From positions 1-5,672 of the forward strand of contig CALFSY010000221.1 in the NCBI GenBank assembly GCA_937916365.1: 5,672 nucleotides of DNA. The letters are read 5' to 3'. Positions within the stretch are counted from its first letter, which is position 1. Each line of letters begins with the position of its first letter. Made by a program: the position numbers and the translations under genes. This DNA is from an uncultured Jannaschia sp. (lineage in GTDB: Bacteria; Pseudomonadota; Alphaproteobacteria; Rhodobacterales; Rhodobacteraceae). Positions 1 to 5,446 of this stretch are shown here, piece by piece. Below the pieces are notes generated by a model, which did no database searches, was not told the DNA's origin, and was given only the letters and a program-made list of their open reading frames with translations.

Positions 1-155
1 CGATACACCTCACACGGCGGAAGGGGCGGCAAATCCTGCGGCACTTGTGCCTGCGGCGGCGGCGCCCACAGCGCGAAAACGATGAGGGCACAGAATAAAC
101 TTAGGCGTTTTTTTGCATTATAAGCGCCAAATCCAAGGTCACGGATGATTTTCAT
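1..155 (-). CDS. Secreted protein of unknown function, N-terminal part only (cut by window edge)
   Basis: Reading the minus strand from the ATG at 155-153 gives 51 full codons plus two bases with no stop before the edge. The product starts MKIIRDLGFGAYNAKKRLSL and has the form of a signal peptide: basic KKR at residues 15-17, a hydrophobic core at about 18-31, then a PPPQAQ region where cleavage after Ala36 is plausible. There is no lipobox. The mature start is rich in proline (DLPPLPPCEVY), with one cysteine at residue 48. An in-frame ATG at 170-168 would add MIGHT. I prefer 155 because a GGA lies about 8 bases ahead of it, but this is weak. A candidate promoter lies at 202-231. The gene diverges from acpS. 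I do not recognise the family, because too little of the protein is present. Export is inferred from the N-terminus only. Confidence 0.6.
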   Translation of the reverse strand, partial: MKIIRDLGFGAYNAKKRLSLFCALIVFALWAPPPQAQVPQDLPPLPPCEVY

Positions 156-181
156 TGTGTGTCCAATCATTATGGGGCCAA

Positions 182-209
182 TTACTTGTAATATAGCACG
201 CATTATAAT
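182..209 (+). promoter_or_regulatory. Weak candidate promoter for acpS
   Basis: TATAAT at 204-209 lies 16 bases after TTACTT (182-187). The -10 is perfect but the -35 is poor. It shares the self-complementary core ATTATAAT (202-209) with the promoter on the opposite strand, so only one of the two may be used at a time. The leader to acpS would be about 100 bases and would contain the hairpin at 285-303. Confidence 0.25.
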
Positions 210-231
210 TCGCGTGATACATACCCCACAA
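202..231 (-). promoter_or_regulatory. Candidate sigma70-type promoter for the leftward secreted-protein gene
   Basis: On the minus strand TTGTGG (231-226) is followed, after 18 bases, by a perfect TATAAT (207-202). Transcription would begin near 195, giving a leader of about 25-40 bases depending on which ATG is used. This is a consensus match only. Confidence 0.4.
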
Positions 232-269
232 TCGGTGCGAAACACTTAAAATCACACTCATATCTTTTG

Positions 270-279
270 TTATCGATAA
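270..279. repeat. Perfect 10-bp palindrome TTATCGATAA upstream of acpS
   Basis: TTATCGATAA reads the same on both strands. It lies five bases before a second inverted repeat (285-303) and 39 bases before the acpS start. It could be an operator half or chance in an AT-rich spacer. No regulator is assigned. Confidence 0.4.
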
Positions 280-284
280 ATTCC

Positions 285-303
285 CTTTAATCACCGATTA
301 AAG
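285..303. repeat. Inverted repeat / hairpin directly upstream of the acpS ribosome binding site
   Basis: CTTTAATC (285-292) and GATTAAAG (296-303) are perfect 8-base complements around the 3-base loop ACC. CC at 283-284 could pair further with GG in 306-308 across a two-base bulge, which would tie up part of the AGGG (305-308) that serves as the acpS ribosome binding site. As DNA it is a 7-3-7-like palindrome that could bind a dimeric regulator. As RNA it could modulate translation. No U-tract follows, so it is not a terminator. Confidence 0.5.
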
Positions 304-318
304 TAGGGCAGTGTTATC

Positions 319-729
319 ATGATCTTAGGCATTGGAACGGATTTGGCGAATATTGATCGCATTCAACGTGTGTTGGATCGGTTTGGGGATCGATTTCGCC
401 ACCGTGTGTTCACGCAGACCGAACAAATGCGTGCCGAACGGATGCAAAACCCCGCCGCCGTTTATGCCAAACGTTGGGCCGCGAAAGAGGCATGTTCAAA
501 GGCACTGGGCACCGGTTTGCGCATGGGGATCGCATGGAAAGACATGGCCGTTTCGAACCTGTCCTCTGGTCAACCCATAATGCAGGTCACGGGATGGGCA
601 CAAGCGCGGCTTGACTGTATGACCCCTGCAAACCACGATGCGGTGATACACGTTAGCTTAACGGACGATCACCCCTGGGCGCACGCCATTGTCATGATCG
701 AAGCGTTACCGCACAATGCCCCGGCATAG
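319..729 (+). CDS. acpS: Holo-[acyl-carrier-protein] synthase
   Basis: AcpS transfers the 4'-phosphopantetheine arm of coenzyme A to a serine of apo-ACP, giving the holo-ACP needed for fatty acid and lipid synthesis in the cytoplasm. At 136 residues the length is normal for the family. The family signatures are present in order: GIGTDLANIDRI at 4-15, with Asp8 as a Mg2+ ligand; the FGDRFRHRVFTQTE segment at 22-35; RWAAKEACSKALGTGL at 52-67, with Glu57 as the second metal ligand; and the C-terminal HVSLTDDHPWAHAIVMIE strand. The start is supported by AGGG at 305-308, ten bases ahead, and by the usual short N-terminus before GIGTD. It is followed by lepB in the same direction after 124 bases. 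The upstream neighbour is divergent and is not pdxJ, which often precedes acpS in related genomes. Identification is secure. Confidence 0.97.
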   Translation: MILGIGTDLANIDRIQRVLDRFGDRFRHRVFTQTEQMRAERMQNPAAVYAKRWAAKEACSKALGTGLRMGIAWKDMAVSNLSSGQPIMQVTGWAQARLDCMTPANHDAVIHVSLTDDHPWAHAIVMIEALPHNAPA

Positions 730-783
730 ATAATTTTGTAATCAGATTTTTATAAATGGTATGGCGAGGGGGATTTAGGTTTC

Positions 784-812
784 TTGACACGGGCGCGAGT
801 GCACCCCATGAA
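784..812 (+). promoter_or_regulatory. Possible internal promoter ahead of lepB
   Basis: A perfect -35 TTGACA (784-789) is followed after 17 bases by CATGAA (807-812), a poor -10. It lies in the 124-base gap between acpS and lepB, which otherwise holds no gene or clear terminator. It would let lepB-rnc be transcribed apart from acpS. Support is the consensus only. Confidence 0.3.
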
Positions 813-853
813 CCAATCGCACACCGGGGCAATGTCACAAAAATGGGGACACT

Positions 854-1639
854 ATGACCAGAGCAGCCAGGAAAGACGGATTTTGGGACACGGTAAAAAC
901 CGTTTTTTACGCGCTGTTGATTGCAGGGTTGTTTCGCACACTTTTTTTTCAACCGTTTTGGATACCTTCGGGGTCTATGAAAGATACACTTTTGATCGGT
1001 GATTTTTTGTTTGTGAACAAAATGGCGTATGGGTATTCGCGCCATTCGTGCCCATTTTCGGTTTGCCCATTTTCGCGGCGCATATTTGGGGATACCCCCG
1101 AACGTGGGGATGTTGTGGTGTTTCGCCATCCGGTCAACAACACCGATTTTATAAAGCGGGTGATCGGGCTGCCTGGTGATCGGGTGCAAATGCGCGATGG
1201 GGTTCTATACCTGAATGGTGAAGCCGTTGAAGCGCAACCGCAAGATCCTTTTGTTGAGGTCTTTGCCCCCCAAGGCCCGCAAAGGCAATTTCCACGCTGT
1301 TCAAATGCACCTGTGGGCGAAGGTGGGTTATGCGAAAAAACGCGGTTTAATGAAACCCTGCCGGGCGGTGTGACGCATTCAACGTTAACTATCGGCGCAA
1401 ATGGACGTGGCGATAATACGCAGGAATACGTGGTGCCCGATGGGCATTTCTTTGTCATGGGCGACAACCGCGATAATTCCGTCGATTCGCGATTTCCACA
1501 ATCAATCGGTGGTGTGGGGTTTGTGCCGTTTGAAAATCTGCTTGGCCGCGCGGATCGGGTGATTTTTTCGTCGGCCGGGCGACGTATGGTATATTTTTGG
1601 ACATGGCGAACCGATCGTTTTTTCCATGCCATAAACTGA
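854..1639 (+). CDS. lepB: Signal peptidase I
   Basis: LepB is the inner-membrane serine protease that removes signal peptides from exported proteins on the periplasmic side, using a Ser-Lys dyad. The 261-residue product has one membrane segment at about 13-35, then box B IPSGSMKDTLLIGDFLFVNK with nucleophile Ser41. Box D, FIKRVIGLPGDR, carries the general base Lys101, and box E, MGDNRDNSVDSR, lies at 202-213. It lacks the extra N-terminal membrane segment of the E. coli enzyme. Asp44 stands where many relatives have proline (SMxPT). I recall SMKDTL as usual in Rhodobacterales, so this is probably a lineage trait. Four cysteines (66, 71, 149, 160) lie in the periplasmic part. The start is supported by GGGGA at 845-849. 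rnc follows 12-18 bases after the stop, so the two are probably cotranscribed. Confidence 0.97.
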   Translation: MTRAARKDGFWDTVKTVFYALLIAGLFRTLFFQPFWIPSGSMKDTLLIGDFLFVNKMAYGYSRHSCPFSVCPFSRRIFGDTPERGDVVVFRHPVNNTDFIKRVIGLPGDRVQMRDGVLYLNGEAVEAQPQDPFVEVFAPQGPQRQFPRCSNAPVGEGGLCEKTRFNETLPGGVTHSTLTIGANGRGDNTQEYVVPDGHFFVMGDNRDNSVDSRFPQSIGGVGFVPFENLLGRADRVIFSSAGRRMVYFWTWRTDRFFHAIN

Positions 1640-1644
1640 TATTC

Positions 1645-1650
1645 AGGTGA
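1645..1650 (+). promoter_or_regulatory. Ribosome binding site that decides the rnc start
   Basis: AGGTGA lies only one base before the ATG at 1652 but seven bases before the in-frame GTG at 1658. The second spacing is functional and the first is not, so the GTG is the likely start of rnc. Confidence 0.6.
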
Positions 1651-1657
1651 CATGCAG

Positions 1658-2362
1658 GTGAGATTGTCCCACGATTTGTTGGCGTTTTCCCAACGGCTTG
1701 GGCATCAATTTACCCAACCGGAATTTTTAATTCGCGCACTGACCCATGGGTCAATCACATCCGAAACAAGACCCGATAATCAGCGCCTGGAATTTTTAGG
1801 CGATCGCGTCTTAGGTTTGGTCATAGCAGAGGCCGTGCTAACCCAAGATTCAAACGCGAAAGAGGGGCAATTAGCCCCACGTTTCAACGCGCTTGTGCGC
1901 AAAGAAACATGCGCCGAAATTGCCAGAACCATTGATTTGGGTGCGGTATTACGGCTGGGCAAATCCGAGGCGCAAACCGGCGGTCGCCGCAAAACAGCCC
2001 TTTTGGCGGACGCGATGGAGGCCGTGATTGCCGCTGTCTATCTGGATGGCGGGTTAGAGGCGGCAAAACGTGTTATGCTGCGATTGTGGCAAGACCACCT
2101 AACCCATGTGGCCAAAGACGCACGGGATGCGAAAAGCACATTACAAGAATGGGCCCAAGCGCGCGGTCATCCCCCGCCCACATATACCGAGGTGGCGCGC
2201 GAAGGCCCCGATCACGCGCCCGTTTTTGAAATTGAGGTGCGCCTGCATACCGGTGAAACGGCCAAGGCCAAGGCCACCTCAAAACGCCACGCCGAACAAC
2301 AAGCGGCGCAAACGCTCTTGACCCATATGTCAGGGGGGGCGGTTAAGCCGGAAAATACCTAA
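1658..2362 (+). CDS. rnc: Ribonuclease III
   Basis: RNase III cuts double-stranded RNA, notably in rRNA precursors and structured mRNAs, as a Mg2+-dependent cytoplasmic homodimer. Read from the GTG at 1658 it has 234 residues, normal for the family. The N-terminal catalytic domain (about 5-145) carries the signature RLEFLGDRVLGLVIAEAVL at 43-61, with Glu45 and Asp49, and LLADAMEAV with Asp118 and Glu121: all four metal-site acidic residues are present. A double-stranded RNA-binding domain follows at about 156-225, from DAKSTLQEWAQARG to SKRHAEQQAAQTLL. The ATG at 1652 would add two residues but sits one base from the Shine-Dalgarno sequence. GTG gives an N-terminus RLSHDLLAF, like the RLS or KLS starts I recall in relatives. 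It follows lepB closely. era, a frequent downstream partner, is absent, and a convergent gene begins 50 bases on. Confidence 0.97.
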   Translation: MRLSHDLLAFSQRLGHQFTQPEFLIRALTHGSITSETRPDNQRLEFLGDRVLGLVIAEAVLTQDSNAKEGQLAPRFNALVRKETCAEIARTIDLGAVLRLGKSEAQTGGRRKTALLADAMEAVIAAVYLDGGLEAAKRVMLRLWQDHLTHVAKDARDAKSTLQEWAQARGHPPPTYTEVAREGPDHAPVFEIEVRLHTGETAKAKATSKRHAEQQAAQTLLTHMSGGAVKPENT

Positions 2363-2399
2363 AGGTCCGTATTCATGCGTTGATAATTGCCCTTGCAAC

Positions 2400-2414
2400 A
2401 CCCGATGGGTTTTT
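2400..2414 (+). terminator. Weak candidate terminator after rnc
   Basis: ACCC (2400-2403) pairs with GGGT (2407-2410) around the loop GAT and runs into a five-T tract (2410-2414). It starts 38 bases after the rnc stop, in the 50-base gap between convergent genes, overlapping the stop codon of the opposing gene. A four-pair stem is short, so support is modest. Confidence 0.3.
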
Positions 2415-4296
2415 AATTCCAACAACTGATTGTCACTGTCATATCGGCCCCAAGCCGGGCGAGCGTCTCACGGTTCATCACACCTTGCCTGTCGGAGATG
2501 ATGGCAGGCGTCCCTGCCGCACCCAAAGCCTGCGCCAATGTATCCGCACGTAGGGCAAGTGTTACATCCGCAGGCAAGGCGCGCGCGGTATGATCATTGG
2601 GCAAAACCATCCCCACAACCGCGCCGGTTAAATCCAAAACCGGGCCGCCGACCTCGCTCTCGTTGGTGCTAAGTGTTAGGCGTTGCATCGTGGTTTCGCC
2701 GTTAATCCCGCGTGGATCGGCTAGGGTGCCGAAACTCATCGATGCGGCGTTCAGCGCCCCGTCAAAGGGGTATCCCGCCACGGCAATTTCCGAACGAACC
2801 CGCCCTGGGCGCGGCGCGATTTCTGCAAAGGCGCGCGGGGCAAGGCGCTCCCTAGATTCCAAAACGATAACCCCCAAATTAGGGTCGCGATAAACAACGT
2901 CTGATGGGTGAATGTCACCAATCAAAATCTCGTCACAGGTTTCCGCGATGTCCGCCGTGGTTACAACGCCCCCTTCACCATTCACAAAGAAACCGGATCG
3001 CACCATAGTGGGCCGCCGAATTTCAAGCCCCGACATCAAATCAGCGCGATTTTCCACATCATCGTCAAAGCCTGCAACGGGGTCTAGCACACCATCCACA
3101 AAACGAAGCGTATCCTGCATCATGGGCAAAACGCGGGCGATTTGGTCATCGCGTTCGGGGGACCAGACCAACGTAAACCCTTTTACCGCACCATTCGTTA
3201 GCCGTGCCTCGGTATGGGATCGCAACGTATCCGACTGACCGGTAAGCAAAAATTCCGTGCGATCATGCCTGCGTTCTCCATCGGGCGGCACGATTTCAAG
3301 GGTTTGCATAATTTCAAACAGTCCCAAAAGTGTTGCGCGACCGCCGGGTTGAGAAATGAGCAGAACCTGCACACCGCTTTCGTTAATGCTATCAAACCGT
3401 GCGAAAGGGTAATTGTAATTACTAAAACGCACCATGGCGAGCGGTAGATCAATTTCCACCCCTATGCGATCATCCCGCACGGTGCGCATACCCAACGCGG
3501 CCAAAGCCTGCGCATGGGTGTTTAATAATTCCGTGCGCTGGCGTGTGGTTAAAACACCGGTGGGCTCAACCCCCTGTTCGGTTTGCCAGGCCCGCATTGC
3601 ACCCCGGGTGCCCGGGCCAAATACCCCATCAATGCCGGAATTGTAAAACCCAAACCATTGTAGCGCGATTTGCAAATTTTCGCGCGCTTGTTGATCTAGT
3701 TCGGCTTCGCTAAGGCGGGCTTGTTGTGGGGTTTCTTCGGGCGCTTCAATCGCGCTGGGGGTGTTTGTAGAATCGGGTGCTGGGGGCACAGATTCAACGG
3801 GCGCAGAAGTGGGAAAATCGGCCACAGGATCAACCGCAATGGGGTTGTCCGTTACAATTTCCAGCGGTTGGGATTGTTCGGTCACCGGCGGGTCAATGGG
3901 CGTATCTTGCCCAGGCGGCTGCGGTGTTTCAGGGATATTTGGCGGTGGTGGTCCAACGGGGAAAAACCGCGATGCGTAAAACGTATCTTCACGCACGAAA
4001 CTGCCCGACGGCACCACCTGATCTTCTATAAGATTTTGCAAAACGTCGTCGGCCGTTACGCGATCATATGGGCCCAGGGCGATGACATAAGATCCGGCGG
4101 TGGTGCGAAACCCATACACATTTTCCAAAATTTGCGTATAAGACCGCACGCGGCGTTCCGCTTCGTTCAGTTGCGATAGGCTTTCGATCTGCACCCAAAA
4201 ATCCTGGGCATGGCCCATCTGTGGAAACATCGGCCAAGCCGCCAAAAGAATTAAAAGACCCCACCGTAAAATTTCGCGGCGTGCACGTTGCATCAT
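2413..4296 (-). CDS. Exported SPOR and peptidoglycan-binding protein with degenerate trypsin-like domain
   Basis: Read from the ATG at 4296-4294 the product has 627 residues. A signal peptide (basic RARR, hydrophobic ILRWGLLILLAAW) probably ends after Ala30 (GHA). A SPOR-like region spans about 32-113 (from DFWVQIESLSQLNEAERRV; ALGPYDRV inside). A proline- and acid-rich linker covers about 114-192. A PG_binding_1 domain at about 197-262 carries GIDGVFGPGTRGAMRAWQ. Residues 272-402 form a region I do not recognise. A trypsin-like fold follows at about 427-592: SGFFVNGEGGVVTTADIAE, then DPNLGVIVLES, then SEVGGPVLDLTGAVVGMV. Aligning these to VTNAHVV, DLAVL and GNSGGP puts Asp449, Asn473 and Val549 at the His, Asp and Ser positions, so proteolysis is unlikely. 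The protein is inferred to be periplasmic and wall-associated, and its role is unknown. GTG at 4305 would add three residues but lacks a Shine-Dalgarno sequence. Confidence 0.88.
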   Translation of the reverse strand: MMQRARREILRWGLLILLAAWPMFPQMGHAQDFWVQIESLSQLNEAERRVRSYTQILENVYGFRTTAGSYVIALGPYDRVTADDVLQNLIEDQVVPSGSFVREDTFYASRFFPVGPPPPNIPETPQPPGQDTPIDPPVTEQSQPLEIVTDNPIAVDPVADFPTSAPVESVPPAPDSTNTPSAIEAPEETPQQARLSEAELDQQARENLQIALQWFGFYNSGIDGVFGPGTRGAMRAWQTEQGVEPTGVLTTRQRTELLNTHAQALAALGMRTVRDDRIGVEIDLPLAMVRFSNYNYPFARFDSINESGVQVLLISQPGGRATLLGLFEIMQTLEIVPPDGERRHDRTEFLLTGQSDTLRSHTEARLTNGAVKGFTLVWSPERDDQIARVLPMMQDTLRFVDGVLDPVAGFDDDVENRADLMSGLEIRRPTMVRSGFFVNGEGGVVTTADIAETCDEILIGDIHPSDVVYRDPNLGVIVLESRERLAPRAFAEIAPRPGRVRSEIAVAGYPFDGALNAASMSFGTLADPRGINGETTMQRLTLSTNESEVGGPVLDLTGAVVGMVLPNDHTARALPADVTLALRADTLAQALGAAGTPAIISDRQGVMNRETLARLGADMTVTISCWN

Positions 4297-4300
4297 AAAT

Positions 4301-4310
4301 CTCACCCCCT
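4301..4310 (-). promoter_or_regulatory. Ribosome binding site that decides the start of the leftward gene
   Basis: On the minus strand AGGGGGTGAG (4310-4301) lies four bases before the ATG at 4296, and its G-run ends eight bases before it. The upstream GTG at 4305 is inside this sequence and has no purine-rich site of its own, so initiation at 4296, or at the next ATG at 4293, is more likely. Confidence 0.6.
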
Positions 4311-4443
4311 GATACGGGATCTAAACCTTACAAAGCCTGTCCATATCATGAATCAAAGCGTGCGCAAAATAACGGGCTATGGGCGAAAATGCATCTGGAA
4401 AAATCCCATACACGATACTTAACCACAGTCTGTTGCCGTTGCG

Positions 4444-4472
4444 TTGACCCATCCATAGCACCGCTTTATGAA
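4444..4472 (+). promoter_or_regulatory. Promoter for glyQ
   Basis: TTGACC (4444-4449) and TATGAA (4467-4472) are 17 bases apart, a near-consensus sigma70-type pair. Transcription would begin near 4479, giving a leader of about 27 bases with AGGA at 4491-4494 before the glyQ start. The rest of the 209-base divergent region (4297-4505) holds no supported gene. No T-box or other riboswitch is visible, and no convincing promoter for the leftward gene was found. Confidence 0.55.
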
Positions 4473-4505
4473 CGTTTGTAATATCCCCATAGGATCATTG
4501 TCTTT

Positions 4506-5429
4506 ATGCCCGCCACATCCCCACCACACAGTTTTCAAGAGGTGATTTTACGCCTGCAAACATATTGGGCGGCCAAGGGATGCGTCATTTTACAACCCTA
4601 TGATATGGAGGTTGGTGCCGGAACCTTTCATCCAGCCACAACACCGCGGTCATTGGGGCCAAAGCCGTGGGCGGCAGCTTATGTACAGCCATCGCGGCGA
4701 CCCACCGACGGACGCTATGGCGAAAACCCGAATCGGTTACAGCATTATTATCAATTCCAAGTTCTGATTAAGCCCAGCCCACCCGATTTGCAGGAATTAT
4801 ACCTTGGCTCGCTACAGGCCATTGGTATTGATATGGCCCTACACGACATCCGATTTGTCGAAGACGATTGGGAAAGCCCCACATTAGGCGCCTGGGGCCT
4901 GGGTTGGGAGGTCTGGTGCGACGGGATGGAGGTTAGCCAATTCACCTATTTCCAACAGGTCGGTGGCCATGATTGCCACCCCGTTTCGGGGGAATTGACC
5001 TATGGTTTGGAACGTTTGGCGATGTATGTGTTGGGCATTGACCATGTGATGGATATGCCGTTCAATGACCCCAATACGCCCATTGCGTTAACCTATGGCG
5101 ATATGTTTCGACAAACCGAACAGGAATATTCGCGCCACAATTTCGATGCCGCCTCGACCGAAATGTTGCTGACACATTTTCAGGATGCCGAGGCAGAATG
5201 CCAGCGTTTGCTGAACGTTCCGCCCGATGACCCCAAAACCGGCACACGCATCATTATGGCACACCCCGCCTATGACCAATGTATCAAGGCCAGTCACCTG
5301 TTCAATCTGCTGGACGCACGGGGGGTGATTTCGGTCACCGAACGTCAGGCCTATATCGGGCGCGTGCGCGCGTTGGCCAAACGTTGCGCCGATGCGTTCG
5401 TGCAAACGGTCGCTGGTGGTGCAAGATAA
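4506..5429 (+). CDS. glyQ: Glycyl-tRNA synthetase alpha subunit
   Basis: GlyQ is the catalytic alpha chain of the bacterial alpha2-beta2 glycyl-tRNA synthetase, a class II enzyme that activates glycine with ATP and, with GlyS, charges tRNA-Gly in the cytoplasm. The 307-residue length is typical. Highly conserved blocks are SFQEVILRLQTYWAAKGCVI at 9-28, QPYDMEVGAGTFHPATT at 30-46, QPSRRPTDGRYGENPNRLQH at 61-80 followed by YYQFQV, GWEVWCDGMEVSQFTYFQQV at 133-152, and GELTYGLERLAMYV at 162-175, which matches a class II motif 3 arginine context. The start has AGGAT at 4491-4495, ten bases ahead, and only a short N-terminal extension before SFQE. Pro47 in ATTPRSLGPKPW is unusual, since I recall leucine there. 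glyS is not seen in the window, and the next gene begins 17 bases after the stop. Confidence 0.98.
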   Translation: MPATSPPHSFQEVILRLQTYWAAKGCVILQPYDMEVGAGTFHPATTPRSLGPKPWAAAYVQPSRRPTDGRYGENPNRLQHYYQFQVLIKPSPPDLQELYLGSLQAIGIDMALHDIRFVEDDWESPTLGAWGLGWEVWCDGMEVSQFTYFQQVGGHDCHPVSGELTYGLERLAMYVLGIDHVMDMPFNDPNTPIALTYGDMFRQTEQEYSRHNFDAASTEMLLTHFQDAEAECQRLLNVPPDDPKTGTRIIMAHPAYDQCIKASHLFNLLDARGVISVTERQAYIGRVRALAKRCADAFVQTVAGGAR

Positions 5430-5446
5430 GCCCAAGGAAGGGGACC

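Noticed and set aside
736..765. TTGTAA and TATGGC as a promoter right after acpS
   Set aside because: The -10 match is poor and the spacing is 18 bases. TTGACA at 784 is a better, though still weak, candidate for lepB.
808..1002. Plus-strand frame starting MNQSHTGAMS before lepB and overlapping it out of frame
   Set aside because: There is no Shine-Dalgarno sequence, most of its length lies inside lepB in another frame, and the product has no family features.
692..1189. Minus-strand open frame of 165 codons across the acpS-lepB junction
   Set aside because: It overlaps the coding ends of two secure genes in antisense and its product is basic and low in domain character, typical of a shadow frame.
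949..1653. Long open frame of 234 codons on the minus strand
   Set aside because: It lies wholly antisense to lepB, whose catalytic motifs are all intact. The translated product has no recognisable domain and no good ribosome binding site, so it is a shadow frame.
2387..2398. Inverted repeat TTGC-CCTT-GCAA between the convergent genes
   Set aside because: The stem is four pairs with no following T-tract on either strand, so it is not counted as a terminator.
3721..4179. Plus-strand open frame of 152 codons
   Set aside because: It is antisense to the proline-rich linker and SPOR region of the leftward gene. Its glycine- and arginine-rich composition is the expected mirror of proline codons.
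4326..4358. TTGATT and TTGTAA on the minus strand as a promoter for the leftward gene
   Set aside because: The 17-base spacing is right but the -10 matches the consensus at only two positions.
4348..4422. Small plus-strand frame of 24 codons (MNQSVRKITG...) in the glyQ upstream region
   Set aside because: It lies upstream of the glyQ promoter, has no ribosome binding site and is too short to support without conservation data.
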